Shown here piece after piece: positions 49,166-58,305 of a DNA stretch of 64,000 nucleotides. The position numbers and the translations under genes were made by a program. Within the stretch, counting starts at the first letter, position 1. Each line of letters begins with the position of its first letter. The notes beneath the pieces were generated by a model. It was not told where the DNA came from, made no database searches, and saw only the letters and a list, made by a program, of their open reading frames with translations. The DNA lies in NCBI RefSeq assembly GCF_009915685.1, contig NZ_JAABLP010000002.1. One strand, given 5' to 3'. The DNA comes from Pannonibacter tanglangensis. GTDB lineage: Bacteria > Pseudomonadota > Alphaproteobacteria > Rhizobiales > Stappiaceae.

Positions 49166-50011
49166 TCAGGCGTTGCCCGGTCCCCAGGCGCGGACGTCGC
49201 CATAGGCTTCCGGGTAGCTGGCAAGGTCGTGGTGCACCAGACCGCGCACGCCGACGAGGCGGTGCGAGAAGCTTCCGTCAGCCTCGAAGGCATGTTCGAC
49301 ATAGCCGACCGCCTTGACGCCATAGCCCGGCTGCCAGGGATCGGAAATCATGAAGGAGGTGGCCGGCGCCCAGATGTGCCGCGTGCCGGCGACCAGCGTG
49401 TCGCGGTACTGGTGCACGTGGCCGCAGGCAATCAGGGCCGGGGTCACGCTGCCGAGTGCAGCCAGCAGCTTCTGCCGCGGTCCTTTCGTGGTGAAACGGT
49501 TGCTGGTGAGGTCTTCCTCGTAGGTCTCGTCCATCAGCGGCTTGTGCAGGAAGATCGCCAGCGACCGGCCGCCTAGATCCGCCACCGCATCGCGCACCAG
49601 CATTTCCTGGTCGGCCGCACCGGCCAGATCCAGCCCGAGCGTCAGGGCATTGAGGCCAAGGAGGCGCCAGCCCGGAACATCGAGGCTCCAGCAGTCGGGA
49701 CCGAACACCGAGCGGTAGCGCTCGAGGCGTGCGGCGTTGACCGGCTGGCGGCGGGCCACATCGAGGTGATCGCCCACGTCATGATTGCCGGGCAGGGCAT
49801 GCCACTCCAGCCCGAGGCTGTCATGGGCGGCGCGGGCCTCGACGAGATCTGCCTCGTGATCGGCGCCATCCAGCGCCAGATCGCCGGTGTTGAGGACGAG
49901 GTCGGGCCGGCTGTCGCGCAGGCTTTCCGCGATCTTGTCGAAATTCTCCCGGAAGAACGGCTTTTCCGGTGACAGATGCGTGTCGGAAATCTGGGCGATG
50001 CGAATGGTCAT
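49166..50011 (-). CDS. metallophosphoesterase (GpdQ/CpdA-like phosphodiesterase)
   Basis: The 281-aa calcineurin-like enzyme has the dinuclear metal motifs in order: ISDTHLS (Asp, His), NTGDLALDG, LPGNHDVGD, a later His in LHKPL, and CGHVHQYRD. Close relatives hydrolyse glycerophosphodiesters or cyclic nucleotides. It is last in an operon behind an Ugp-like ABC importer, so it probably cleaves the imported phosphodiester. Its true substrate is unknown. A hairpin separates it from the binding-protein gene. Confidence 0.85.
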   Translation of the reverse strand: MTIRIAQISDTHLSPEKPFFRENFDKIAESLRDSRPDLVLNTGDLALDGADHEADLVEARAAHDSLGLEWHALPGNHDVGDHLDVARRQPVNAARLERYRSVFGPDCWSLDVPGWRLLGLNALTLGLDLAGAADQEMLVRDAVADLGGRSLAIFLHKPLMDETYEEDLTSNRFTTKGPRQKLLAALGSVTPALIACGHVHQYRDTLVAGTRHIWAPATSFMISDPWQPGYGVKAVGYVEHAFEADGSFSHRLVGVRGLVHHDLASYPEAYGDVRAWGPGNA

Positions 50012-50105
50012 GGGATCCTCTTGTGGGTCTTTTTTCTGCAGTTGGAGGTGAAGGGGACAGGGGACAAGGGGGCAGTTGAACGCGCGCCTGCCGATGAGGC
50101 GCGAA

Positions 50106-50133
50106 GGCTGCGCGACGGGACCGCCGCGCAGCC
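50106..50133 (-). other. intercistronic hairpin after the Ugp-like binding-protein gene
   Basis: GGCTGCGCG (50106-50114) and CGCGCAGCC (50125-50133) form a perfect 9-bp stem with a 10-nt loop. It has no U-tract. It would protect the 3' end of the binding-protein mRNA and reduce read-through to the phosphoesterase gene. Confidence 0.6.
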
Positions 50134-50144
50134 TGCTGACCTGA

Positions 50145-51437
50145 TTACTTGCGCGGGATCAGCTTGGCGACTTCCGTCGCCATGTCGGCGAGCACGACTT
50201 CCGGCGTTGCCTTCTGCTCGACGATGCGGGCGAGGTTGTCGACCATCACCTGGGTCACGCGCACCGAGTTCTGGCCCGGGAAGGCGTACCACGGCTGCAT
50301 CAGGTGAACCTGCTTGGTCGCGGCCTGGAACAGCGGGTTCTGGGCATAGAACTCACCCAGATACTTGCTGTCGTCGATGGCGATCTGGTTGCACGGCACG
50401 TAGCCGGTGTTCTTGACCATCAGGGTCGTGCCCTCGGCCGAGGTGGCGAACTTGATGAACTTGAACGCGGCTTCCTGCTTGGCGGCATCCTTGGTGGTGA
50501 TCATGGCACCGGCGCCGCCGGTCGGCAGGCGGCCCTTGACCGGGTCGATGACCGGCAGGGTGGTGGTGCGCATCTCGAAGTTGGTGCCGACCGAGTTGGC
50601 GATCGAGCGGACCTGGGCAGTGGTGCGGAACATCATGCCGAGCTGGCCGGCGGCAAAGGCCTGCAGGTCAGCGGTGCCGGCGTAGTTCGGCATGCCGCCT
50701 TCCTTGACGAAGCGGTCCAGCAGCGTCAGGGCGGCGAGGCCTTCCGGACCGTTGAAGGCGACTTCGGTCTCGGCCTCGTTCAGCATGCGGCCGCCATGGC
50801 CGTAGAGCAGGGCGGAGAACATCCAGTCATCGCCCGGCCAGCGGAAGAACATGCCGTCGACGCCATTGCCGAGGGCGCGGATCTTCTGCGCGTGCTCGAT
50901 CACGCCGTCCCAGGTCGTCGGGAAGGCGTCCGGGTTGAGGCCGGCCTTCTTGAACAGGTCGACGTTGTAATAGCTGATCGGGTTCGAGGTGGCGAAGGGC
51001 AGGCCGGCCTGCATGCCGCCGTGGAAGCCGAGGCCGAGGATCGGCTTGGAATAGCCGAATTCGGCCGGGTCACCCATCTGGGCCAGCAGCGGGGCGAGGT
51101 CGACGGCAATGCCGCGCTCGGCGAACATGCGCAGGCGGTTCAGGCCCTGGAAGGACACGTCCGGCATGTTGCCGGTGGTGGCGTTGCGCAGCAGCAGCTG
51201 GGCGCCGTCCTCATAGGTCGGCGTCGGGTTGACGTAGGTGACCTTCACCTCCGGATGCTTGGCCGAGAAGGCGGCGAGCACGGCTTCCTGGGCCGGCTGG
51301 AAGATCGCCGGCATCGAATAATGCGCGGAGATTTCCGTGACATTGGCGCGGGCGATGGCCGGCATGAAGAGGCCTGCGGACGCACCGCCCAGGAGGGCGA
51401 GCGTGTGACGGCGCGTGATGTTCATCTCGATGCTCAT
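50145..51437 (-). CDS. Ugp-like ABC importer, periplasmic binding protein (family 1)
   Basis: The 430-aa protein has a signal peptide (about residues 1-31, ending AIARA) and a family-1 (UgpB/MalE) fold: ISAHYSMPAIFQPAQEAVLAAFSAKHPEVKVTYVNP, NPISYYNVDLFKKAGLNPDAFPTTWDGVIEHAQKI and GVDGMFFRWPGDDWMFSALLYGHGG. UgpB-like proteins bind glycerol-3-phosphate or its diesters, or other polyols. The ATG at 51437 follows AAGGACGTG at normal spacing. It is preceded by two permease genes and the ATPase gene and followed by the phosphoesterase gene. Confidence 0.85.
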   Translation of the reverse strand: MSIEMNITRRHTLALLGGASAGLFMPAIARANVTEISAHYSMPAIFQPAQEAVLAAFSAKHPEVKVTYVNPTPTYEDGAQLLLRNATTGNMPDVSFQGLNRLRMFAERGIAVDLAPLLAQMGDPAEFGYSKPILGLGFHGGMQAGLPFATSNPISYYNVDLFKKAGLNPDAFPTTWDGVIEHAQKIRALGNGVDGMFFRWPGDDWMFSALLYGHGGRMLNEAETEVAFNGPEGLAALTLLDRFVKEGGMPNYAGTADLQAFAAGQLGMMFRTTAQVRSIANSVGTNFEMRTTTLPVIDPVKGRLPTGGAGAMITTKDAAKQEAAFKFIKFATSAEGTTLMVKNTGYVPCNQIAIDDSKYLGEFYAQNPLFQAATKQVHLMQPWYAFPGQNSVRVTQVMVDNLARIVEQKATPEVVLADMATEVAKLIPRK

Positions 51438-51465
51438 GGTTCACGTCCTTGGGAAAAGGACCGGC

Positions 51466-52311
51466 CTAGCCTTTGAGACCGGTCATGGTGATGCCCTCGA
51501 TGAAGCGTCGCTGGGCAAACAGGAAGGCGATGACGAGCGGGGCGGTGACGAGCAGGGCGGCGGCCATCAGCGCGCCGTAGTCCTCGCCAGCCTCGACACT
51601 GCGGAAGGCGAGAATGCCCATGGCCGGGGTGTAGAGGTCGCCCTTCTGCACCACCACCAGCGGCCAGAACAGGTCGTTCCAGTGCGCCACCACGGAGAAG
51701 ATCGCGAAGGCGGTGGCAGCCGGCCAGGCGTTGGGCAGGATCACGCGCCAGACGATGGAGAACTCGCCCATGCCGTCGATCCGCGCCGCGTTGATCAGGT
51801 CATCGGGCAGCGCGCGGAAGAACTGGCGGAACAGGAAGATCGCAAACACCGAACAGACGAACGGGGCGATCAGCGCGGTGTAGGTGTCGAGCAGGCCCGT
51901 GGTGGCAAAGCCGATGTAGAGCGGCAGCGCCGTCGTCTGGTAGGGCACCAGGAGGCCCAGCATGACGAAGCCGAAGACGATGTCGCGGCCGGGGAAGTTC
52001 AGCTTGGCCAGCGCATAGGCGGCCGGCACGGCAAACAGGATCTGGAACACCAGGATGCCGAAGCAGACGATCAGTCCGTTGAGGATGTAGGTGCCGACCG
52101 GCACCCGCTCCAGCACCTTGCCGTAGTTCTCGATCAGGGCCAGCTCGTTCGGGATGAGATCCAGCGAGGCGGCAAAGACCTCGCTCTGCGGCTTCATCGA
52201 CACCGAGATCATCCAGAGATAGGGCGCCAGCGCGATGAAGGCGGCCAGCCCCAGCAGCGCCAGGCGCGGCAGGTCGGCGGTCAGGGACCGCGTTGCGTTC
52301 GGTTCAGCCAT
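51466..52311 (-). CDS. Ugp-like ABC importer permease (MalG/UgpE type)
   Basis: The 281-aa membrane protein has six helices, with the first segment PYLWMISVSMKP. The EAA loop reads NAARIDGMGEFSIVWRVILPNAWPAATAF, the standard MalG/UgpE form. It overlaps the other permease gene by 8 nt. Confidence 0.88.
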   Translation of the reverse strand: MAEPNATRSLTADLPRLALLGLAAFIALAPYLWMISVSMKPQSEVFAASLDLIPNELALIENYGKVLERVPVGTYILNGLIVCFGILVFQILFAVPAAYALAKLNFPGRDIVFGFVMLGLLVPYQTTALPLYIGFATTGLLDTYTALIAPFVCSVFAIFLFRQFFRALPDDLINAARIDGMGEFSIVWRVILPNAWPAATAFAIFSVVAHWNDLFWPLVVVQKGDLYTPAMGILAFRSVEAGEDYGALMAAALLVTAPLVIAFLFAQRRFIEGITMTGLKG

Positions 52312-53245
52312 AATGCACCCGCCGGTCGATGAGCCGCGTCTGGACCAGCATCAGCGCCAGCACGATGGCGAGGAACACCAGCGTCACGGCGGCCGAGTAG
52401 CCGAAGCGGAAATAGTGGAAGGCTTCCTGATAGATCGTGCGCAGCAGCACCTCGGAGGCGTTGTTCGGTCCGCCCTGGGTCAGGGTCTGCACCGTGTCGA
52501 ACACGCGGATCGCCCGGGTCATGGTGATGATGAGCACGAAGAGAAGCGTCGGCCCCAGCATCGGCCAGGTCACCAGCCAGAACTTCGACCAGCCGCTGCG
52601 CACCCCGTCGATCTCGGCGGCGGCATAGAGATCGCGCGGGATCGCCGTCAGTCCGGCCAGGAACAGCACCAGGTTGAAGCCGACGTTTTCCCAGATGCCG
52701 ATGAAGCCCAGCGACACCAGCACCCACTCGGAGGCACCCAGCCAGTTGGGCGTGCCGAGGCCGAGATCGCGCAGCACCGCGTTGAGCGGTCCGATGGAGG
52801 GATGCAGCAGGTACTGCCAGGCCGTGGCCATGGCCACCGTCAGCGACACGACCGGCAGGAAGAACACGGCCCGGAAGAAGGCGCGCCCACGCGCGCCGGC
52901 CTCGATCAGCACGGCCAGCAGCAGCGCGATGCCGATCGACAGCGGCACGACGAACAGCGAATAGACAAGCGTGTTGCGGATCGAGGCGCCGAAGGTCCGG
53001 TCGCCCAGCATCTCGGCGAAGTTGTCGAGGCCGATGAAGCGGAAGCCCTGCGCACCGAACTCGTAGTCGGTGAAGGCCAGCGCCAGAACGGCGACCAGCG
53101 GCAAGAGGATCATCAGCACGTAGGTGACGATGGCCGGCAGCATCAGCATCCAGGCCACGAGGATCGTTCCGACGCCGCGCGCCGGCCGGGCGGCGCCGTC
53201 GCGTCGGGGCATGGCGGGGCCGGAGGTCAGCGCAAGGTCAGCCAT
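52304..53245 (-). CDS. Ugp-like ABC importer permease (MalF/UgpA type)
   Basis: The 313-aa membrane protein has six helices. The EAA loop is YAAAEIDGVRSGWSKFWLVTWPMLGPTLLF. A long periplasmic loop follows the first helix (GFRFIGLDNFAEML), as in UgpA/MalF-type permeases. It overlaps both neighbours by 8 nt, so all subunits are co-translated. Confidence 0.88.
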   Translation of the reverse strand: MADLALTSGPAMPRRDGAARPARGVGTILVAWMLMLPAIVTYVLMILLPLVAVLALAFTDYEFGAQGFRFIGLDNFAEMLGDRTFGASIRNTLVYSLFVVPLSIGIALLLAVLIEAGARGRAFFRAVFFLPVVSLTVAMATAWQYLLHPSIGPLNAVLRDLGLGTPNWLGASEWVLVSLGFIGIWENVGFNLVLFLAGLTAIPRDLYAAAEIDGVRSGWSKFWLVTWPMLGPTLLFVLIITMTRAIRVFDTVQTLTQGGPNNASEVLLRTIYQEAFHYFRFGYSAAVTLVFLAIVLALMLVQTRLIDRRVHYG

Positions 53246-54398
53246 TCACCGCCTCCCGGTTAACCGGCGTGGTGGCCACGTCGTCCGACGGCGCGCAGGC
53301 GAGGCGCTCGTTGCTGGTCGCAAACAGCATCGCCCGGTCCGGCCGCAGTGCCAGCCGCACCGGCCGGTCGCGGCCGAGATGTGCCCGGTCCGACGGCGCG
53401 ACGCGGGCGATCACCAGCTCGCCGCCGCCAAGCCTTGCATGCAGCAGGACGCTTTCGCCCAGGAATTCCACGTGTTCGACGGTTCCGGCAAGCCCCTCGG
53501 AGCCCAGCGTCAGGTCTTCCGGACGGATGGTGAGGACGACGGGCCCGCGTGCCGGCGACACCAGCCCGACCGGCTGGCCCTGCACCTCGACGACACCGGA
53601 CGTGGTCACGTCAGCCGAAATCTGGTTGATCGCCGGCGAGCCGATGAAACGCGCGACGCGCAGATCAACCGGATTTGCGTAAATCTCTTCCGGGGTCGCC
53701 ACCTGCAGCAGCTCGCCCTGCATCATCACCGCGATGCGGTCCGACATGGTCATGGCTTCGGACTGGTCATGGGTGACATAGACCGTCGAGGCCCCGACCC
53801 GGCGATGCAGCGCGACGATCTCGGTGCGTGTGGTCACGCGCAGCGCCGCGTCCAGGTTCGACAGCGGCTCGTCCATCAGGAAGGCGCTGGGCTTGCGCAC
53901 GATGGCGCGGCCGAGGGCGACGCGCTGGCGCTGGCCGCCGGAGAGCTGCGCCGGCTTGCGGTCCATCAGCCCGTCGATGGCCAGAAGTTCCGCCGCGCGG
54001 GTGACATCAGCCCGGATCTCGGCGAGCTTGGCCCGGGCGGAGGGCAGAACCCTGCCGGCGAAGGGCAGGCGCTCCGCCGCCGTCAGTCGGCGCATCACCA
54101 GCGGCACGGCCATGTTCTGGCGCACGGTCAGGTGCGGATAGAGCGCGTAGTTCTGGAACACCATCGCCACGTCGCGGTCGGCGGCGCGCAGGGCGGTGAC
54201 CTGCCGCGCGCTGATCGACACCTCGCCGGAGGTGACGGTCTCCAGCCCGGCGATGATCCGCATCAGGGTGGTCTTGCCGCAGCCCGACGGGCCGACCAGC
54301 GACACGAATTCTCCCTCCGCGACGCTCAGCGACACCCCGCGCAGGACCTTCGTGTCCCCGAAGGACTTCGTAACATTCTCGACAACGATCCCGGCCAT
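53238..54398 (-). CDS. Ugp-like ABC importer ATPase (UgpC/MalK type)
   Basis: The 386-aa ATPase has GPSGCGKTTLMRI, signature LSGGQRQRVALGRAIVRKP, Walker B AFLMDEPLSNLDA, and THDQSEAMTMSDRIAVM. A TOBE/OB regulatory tail (from about residue 240) is as in MalK/UgpC. It is the first ABC gene of the operon, 146 bp behind the GntR gene on the same strand, so the two may be cotranscribed. Confidence 0.9.
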   Translation of the reverse strand: MAGIVVENVTKSFGDTKVLRGVSLSVAEGEFVSLVGPSGCGKTTLMRIIAGLETVTSGEVSISARQVTALRAADRDVAMVFQNYALYPHLTVRQNMAVPLVMRRLTAAERLPFAGRVLPSARAKLAEIRADVTRAAELLAIDGLMDRKPAQLSGGQRQRVALGRAIVRKPSAFLMDEPLSNLDAALRVTTRTEIVALHRRVGASTVYVTHDQSEAMTMSDRIAVMMQGELLQVATPEEIYANPVDLRVARFIGSPAINQISADVTTSGVVEVQGQPVGLVSPARGPVVLTIRPEDLTLGSEGLAGTVEHVEFLGESVLLHARLGGGELVIARVAPSDRAHLGRDRPVRLALRPDRAMLFATSNERLACAPSDDVATTPVNREAVNG

Positions 54399-54543
54399 GG
54401 CCCCGCTTCCCCGCGTTCAGACGCGGGGCCTTCATACGGAGCTTCAATGACGGGCGTGCATCGCGATTGTTGCGAAACGATGAAGGCCGCAACTGCAGGA
54501 AAGCCGCCGCAAGCCGCCGGTTCCCGGGGGCAGGCCGTCGTCC

Positions 54544-55233
54544 TCAGGGCTCCAGACCGGCGCAGCGGGCGGTGTTGCGGATGTGGGTTTCCATTTCCCG
54601 GCGAGATGCGGTTGCATCATTGGCCTTCAGCGCGGCGATGATCCGGCGGTGTTCGGCGATCGACTCGCGCATGCGCTCCGGGTCGGTGATCGGGATCGGC
54701 TGGCGCTGCGTCTCGGTGAGCTGCTGGCGCACGGTCTGGTACAGCGCGCGCAGCATCGCGTTGCTGCAGGCCGAGACGATCAGGCCGTGAAAGGCCAGAT
54801 CTGCCTCCACGTTGGCCAGAAGATCCTGCCGCGCCCAGCACTCCTCCATCTGCCGCGTGGCGGCTTCCATCTCGTCGAGCTGGGTCTGCGTCAGCCGTCC
54901 CGCCGCCAGCGCCGCGATCTGGCCTTCCAGCATCAGCCGCGTCTGGAACACGTCGAACACCGAATAGCTGTCGGCGTAGCGCCAGGGGGCCATCGCGCCG
55001 CCGGCGCCGGCTCCGGCGCCCGTGACGAAGGTGCCGCGGCCGGGTTCCGTCTTGATCAGCCCGAGGGTTTCCAGCGTCAGGAGGGCTTCGCGCAGGGAGG
55101 CACGGCTGACCCGGAACTTCTGGGAGAACGCGCGTTGCGACGGGATCTTCTCGCCCGGCTTCAGCACGCCGGTCTGGATCATCGTCTGGATCTCGCGTGC
55201 CACCGACTGCGGCAGCAGGGTCTTGGTGAGCAT
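54544..55233 (-). CDS. GntR-family (FadR/FCD type) transcriptional regulator
   Basis: The 229-aa protein has a GntR winged HTH (VAREIQTMIQTGVLKPGEKIPSQRAFSQKFRVSRASLREALLTLETLGLIKTEPGRGTFV) and an all-helical FCD effector domain from about residue 90. The latter has the His/Asp/Arg metal-site pattern (ADLAFHGLIVSACSNAML, EHRRIIAALKANDATASRREMETHI). The ATG at 55233 follows GGGAGGA. A 17-bp FadR-type palindrome lies between it and the divergent aminotransferase gene, so it probably represses both sides until its ligand appears. Confidence 0.88.
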   Translation of the reverse strand: MLTKTLLPQSVAREIQTMIQTGVLKPGEKIPSQRAFSQKFRVSRASLREALLTLETLGLIKTEPGRGTFVTGAGAGAGGAMAPWRYADSYSVFDVFQTRLMLEGQIAALAAGRLTQTQLDEMEAATRQMEECWARQDLLANVEADLAFHGLIVSACSNAMLRALYQTVRQQLTETQRQPIPITDPERMRESIAEHRRIIAALKANDATASRREMETHIRNTARCAGLEP

Positions 55234-55346
55234 TCCGGCCTGTCCTCCCGGCATCGACCCCGCGCAGGACACGCCGGCTGCCGATGCCTTTCCGTTATTT
55301 GCACGATCTGTCTTGCGAAGGCAAAGCGTCCGTGTTTCTCTGGACT

Positions 55347-55363
55347 AACTGGTCTGACCAGTT
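55347..55363. promoter_or_regulatory. FadR-type GntR operator in the divergent promoter
   Basis: AACTGGTCTGACCAGTT is a perfect palindrome (8-bp arms, central T). Its core TGGT-CTG-ACCA fits the FadR-subfamily consensus of GT and AC separated by a short spacer. It lies between the GntR gene and the aminotransferase/ligase operon. Confidence 0.75.
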
Positions 55364-55455
55364 CTTGACCGGGTTTCGTCCTCGTTCGGACCAGAGGCAG
55401 GCAGAGCACGGTCCAGCGTCCGAACACCCGAGACTGCCCCCCTGGAGGAACCGGA

Positions 55456-56718
55456 ATGCCCTCTTCGCTTGCCCTGGACGTGGATCATGTCCGCAGCCAG
55501 TTCCCCGGCCTGTCGCGTGGCTGGACCTTCTTCGACAATGCCGGCGGCTCGCAGATCTGCGCCCCGGCGCTGGCGCGGATCAACACCTTCCTGACCGAGA
55601 AGAACGTCCAGATCGGCGGCACCTACGAGGTTTCGCTCGCTGCGGCTGCCGCCATGCTGGAAGCCCGCACCGCAGCGATGCATCTGGTCAACGCCCGCCG
55701 GCCGGAAGAGATCGTGTTTGGCGCCTCTACGACGCAGCTCTTGCAGAATCTTGCAAAGGCGATGCAGGGCCAGCTCCAGCCCGGCGACGAGATCATCGTC
55801 ACCGTCAGCGACCACGAATCCAACATCGGCCCCTGGGACCGGCTGCAGGCAGCCGGCGTCGTCGTGCGGTTCTGGCCGCTCAACAAGGACACGTTCACGC
55901 TGGATCTTGCCGATCTTGCGCCCCTGATGAGCGCGCGCACGAAGATGGTCTGCGTCACCCACGTGTCCAACATCCTTGGCCACATCAATCCGGTGCGCGA
56001 GATCGCCGATTTCGTCCACGCGCGCGGCGCGCTGCTCTGCGTCGATGCGGTTGCCTATGCGCCGCACCGGCTGGTCGACGTGCAGGCTTGCGATGCCGAC
56101 TACTATGTCTTCAGCCTCTACAAGACCTACGGCCCGCATTACGCCATGATGTATGGCCGCTACGAGCTGCTCGAGGGGCTCGACACGCTCTATCACTACT
56201 TCTACGCCAGGGACAAAGTGCCGGCGAAGCTGGAGCCGGGCAACGCCTGCTACGAACTCGCCTATTCGATCTGCGGCATTGTCGATTACCTCAGCGAGGT
56301 CGGCCGCCGCGCCGGGGCAAGCGGCGACACGCGCAGCCTGATCACGGCCGCCTTCGCCGCCATCACGGCGCAGGAAGATGCGCTCACCGACCGGCTGCTC
56401 GCCTGGCTCGGGGCGCGCAACGACTGCCGCATCATCGGCAAGCGCTCCAATGCCGACGGCACCCGCATCCCGACCATTGCCTTCCGCTTCGACGGCCGCG
56501 ATTCCGGCGAGGTCTGCCGCGCCATGGACCACGAGAAGATCGCCATCCGCCACGGCGACTTCCACTCCCGCCGCCTTGCCGAATATCTTGGCGAGACCGG
56601 GGAGGGCGGCATGGTCCGTGTCTCCATGGTCCATTACAACAGGCTCGAGGAGGTCGATCACCTGACCGCGGCCTTCGAGCGCATCCTCGGCGCCGCCACC
56701 ACCTCCACGGCGGCCTGA
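55456..56718 (+). CDS. class V aminotransferase / cysteine-desulfurase-like PLP enzyme
   Basis: The 420-aa PLP enzyme has the TFFDNAGGSQICAP N-terminus, VSDHESNIGPW, a PLP Asp in LCVDAVAYAPHR and the Schiff-base Lys223 in SLYKTYGPHYAMMYG. This is the cysteine desulfurase-like subgroup, but it is linked here to a GntR regulator and an ABC importer, not to Fe-S assembly genes. The ATG follows GGAGGAACCGGA. It is the first gene of a three-gene operon with a class III aminotransferase and a GS-like ligase. Substrate unknown. Confidence 0.85.
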   Translation: MPSSLALDVDHVRSQFPGLSRGWTFFDNAGGSQICAPALARINTFLTEKNVQIGGTYEVSLAAAAAMLEARTAAMHLVNARRPEEIVFGASTTQLLQNLAKAMQGQLQPGDEIIVTVSDHESNIGPWDRLQAAGVVVRFWPLNKDTFTLDLADLAPLMSARTKMVCVTHVSNILGHINPVREIADFVHARGALLCVDAVAYAPHRLVDVQACDADYYVFSLYKTYGPHYAMMYGRYELLEGLDTLYHYFYARDKVPAKLEPGNACYELAYSICGIVDYLSEVGRRAGASGDTRSLITAAFAAITAQEDALTDRLLAWLGARNDCRIIGKRSNADGTRIPTIAFRFDGRDSGEVCRAMDHEKIAIRHGDFHSRRLAEYLGETGEGGMVRVSMVHYNRLEEVDHLTAAFERILGAATTSTAA

Positions 56719-56931
56719 CGGTCGCGTCATATCCCCGACGGCCCGGATTCCGTCGCCTCGGCCGGGCCCCGCCCCCTCTCCCCGATTGAGGGGGGCGGGG
56801 GGGAGCAAGCTTCGCGCTCCGGCAGCCCCTTCCACACCGCATGGGGCTTGGCTAACATCCGCCCCGACCTGATTTGGCGTGCGGGCGGGTGGCTGGAGGC
56901 TGCCGCTGCGCGTGAGGGACAGAAGGGGATC

Positions 56932-58305
56932 ATGGCCAACAGTCCGGAGAAGATCGGCGGCGTGCCCGCCGGGCGTATCGAGGCAATCCGCCAGCGCGAG
57001 GCGGAGGTGTTTGCGGCCCGGCGGCCGAAGACCATGGCAGCGCTTGCCTCGGGGGCCGAGGCCTTCCTTGGCGGCGTGCCGATGCTGTGGATGCGTGACT
57101 GGCCGCAGCCGTTCCCGATGCTGGTTTCCGAGGCGCGGGGCGCGCTGATCACCGACATCGACGGCAACACGCTCGACGACTTCTGCCTTGGCGACACCGG
57201 CTCGATGTTCGGCCATTCGCCCGCGCCGGTGGCCGAGGCCATCGCGGCGCAGGCGGCGCGGGGTCTCACCTACATGCTGCCGACGCCGGATGCGCTGGAG
57301 GTCGGCCGGCTCCTGCGCGAGATGTTCGGTCCCTTCGTCTGGCAGATCGCCACCACCGCCTCGGATGCCAACCGCTTTGCCCTGCGCGCGGCCCGTGCCG
57401 TCACGGGCAAGCCGAAGATCCTGTTCTTCGCCGCCTGCTACCATGGTGCGGTCGATGACGCGATGGTGCGCGAAGTGGACGGCAAGACTGTCGCCCGCCC
57501 CGGGCTTGTCGGCCAGGTGGTGGATCTCGGCGTGACGTCCCGCGTTGCCGAGTTCAACGATCTCGCCGGGGTGGAAGCCGCCCTGGCGCATGGGGATGTG
57601 GCGGCCGTCATCACCGAGCCGGTGATGACCAACTCCTGCATGGTGCTGCCCGATCCGGGTTTTCACGAGGGGCTCAGGGCGCTCACCCGCAAGCATGGCG
57701 CGCTGCTCATCATCGACGAGACGCACACAGTTTCCTCCGGCCTTGGCGGCTACACGCGCACCCATGGGCTGGAGCCCGACATGTTCGTTCTGGGCAAGCC
57801 GGTGGCCGGTGGCCTGCCGGCCGCCGTCTGGGGCATGAGCGAGGCGGTCGCCGCGCGCTACCGCGCCTATGACGCGGCGCGGCCGGCCGGCTTCTCAGGG
57901 ATCGGCACGACGCTCTCGGCCAATCCGCTGCAGTTCGCGGCCATGCGGGCAACCCTGTCCGAGGTGATGACGGCCGCGAACTATGCCCACATGGAGGCTG
58001 GGGCCGCGCGGCTGGCGAGCGGTCTGGCCGATGCGATCCAGCGCCACGGGGCACCCTGGCATGTGGTGCGGGTTGGCGCGCGGGTGGAGTTCATCTGCCA
58101 GGAAACGCCATTGCGCAATGGCAGCGAGAGTTACACCGCGCACAAGCCGGCGCTGGAACAGGCGCTGCATTCGGCCCTTGTCAACCGCGGCTGCCTGATC
58201 GCGCCGTTCCACAACATGATGCTGGTCAGCCCGGCAACCACCGATGCGCAGATCGACCGGCTCGTCGCCGCGTTCGATGCGATCACGGCGGAGATGATGG
58301 CATGA
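56932..58305 (+). CDS. class III aminotransferase (GSA/aspartate aminotransferase family-like)
   Basis: The 457-aa PLP enzyme has the class III signature: LLIIDETHTVSSGLGGYTRTHGLEPDMFVLGKPVAGGLPAAVWG, with Schiff-base Lys289 in FVLGKPVAGG. FFAACYHGAVDDAMV is also family-typical. The ATG at 56932 follows AAGGGG; the TTG-started ORF from 56848 lacks a ribosome-binding site. It overlaps the ligase gene by 4 nt (ATGA). Amino-group transfer from an amine made by or for the ligase is a reasonable guess. Confidence 0.85.
   Translation: MANSPEKIGGVPAGRIEAIRQREAEVFAARRPKTMAALASGAEAFLGGVPMLWMRDWPQPFPMLVSEARGALITDIDGNTLDDFCLGDTGSMFGHSPAPVAEAIAAQAARGLTYMLPTPDALEVGRLLREMFGPFVWQIATTASDANRFALRAARAVTGKPKILFFAACYHGAVDDAMVREVDGKTVARPGLVGQVVDLGVTSRVAEFNDLAGVEAALAHGDVAAVITEPVMTNSCMVLPDPGFHEGLRALTRKHGALLIIDETHTVSSGLGGYTRTHGLEPDMFVLGKPVAGGLPAAVWGMSEAVAARYRAYDAARPAGFSGIGTTLSANPLQFAAMRATLSEVMTAANYAHMEAGAARLASGLADAIQRHGAPWHVVRVGARVEFICQETPLRNGSESYTAHKPALEQALHSALVNRGCLIAPFHNMMLVSPATTDAQIDRLVAAFDAITAEMMA

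Noticed and set aside
55345..57765. 806-aa open frame on the - strand opposite two aminotransferase genes
   Set aside because: No recognisable domain and it covers two well-supported PLP enzymes.
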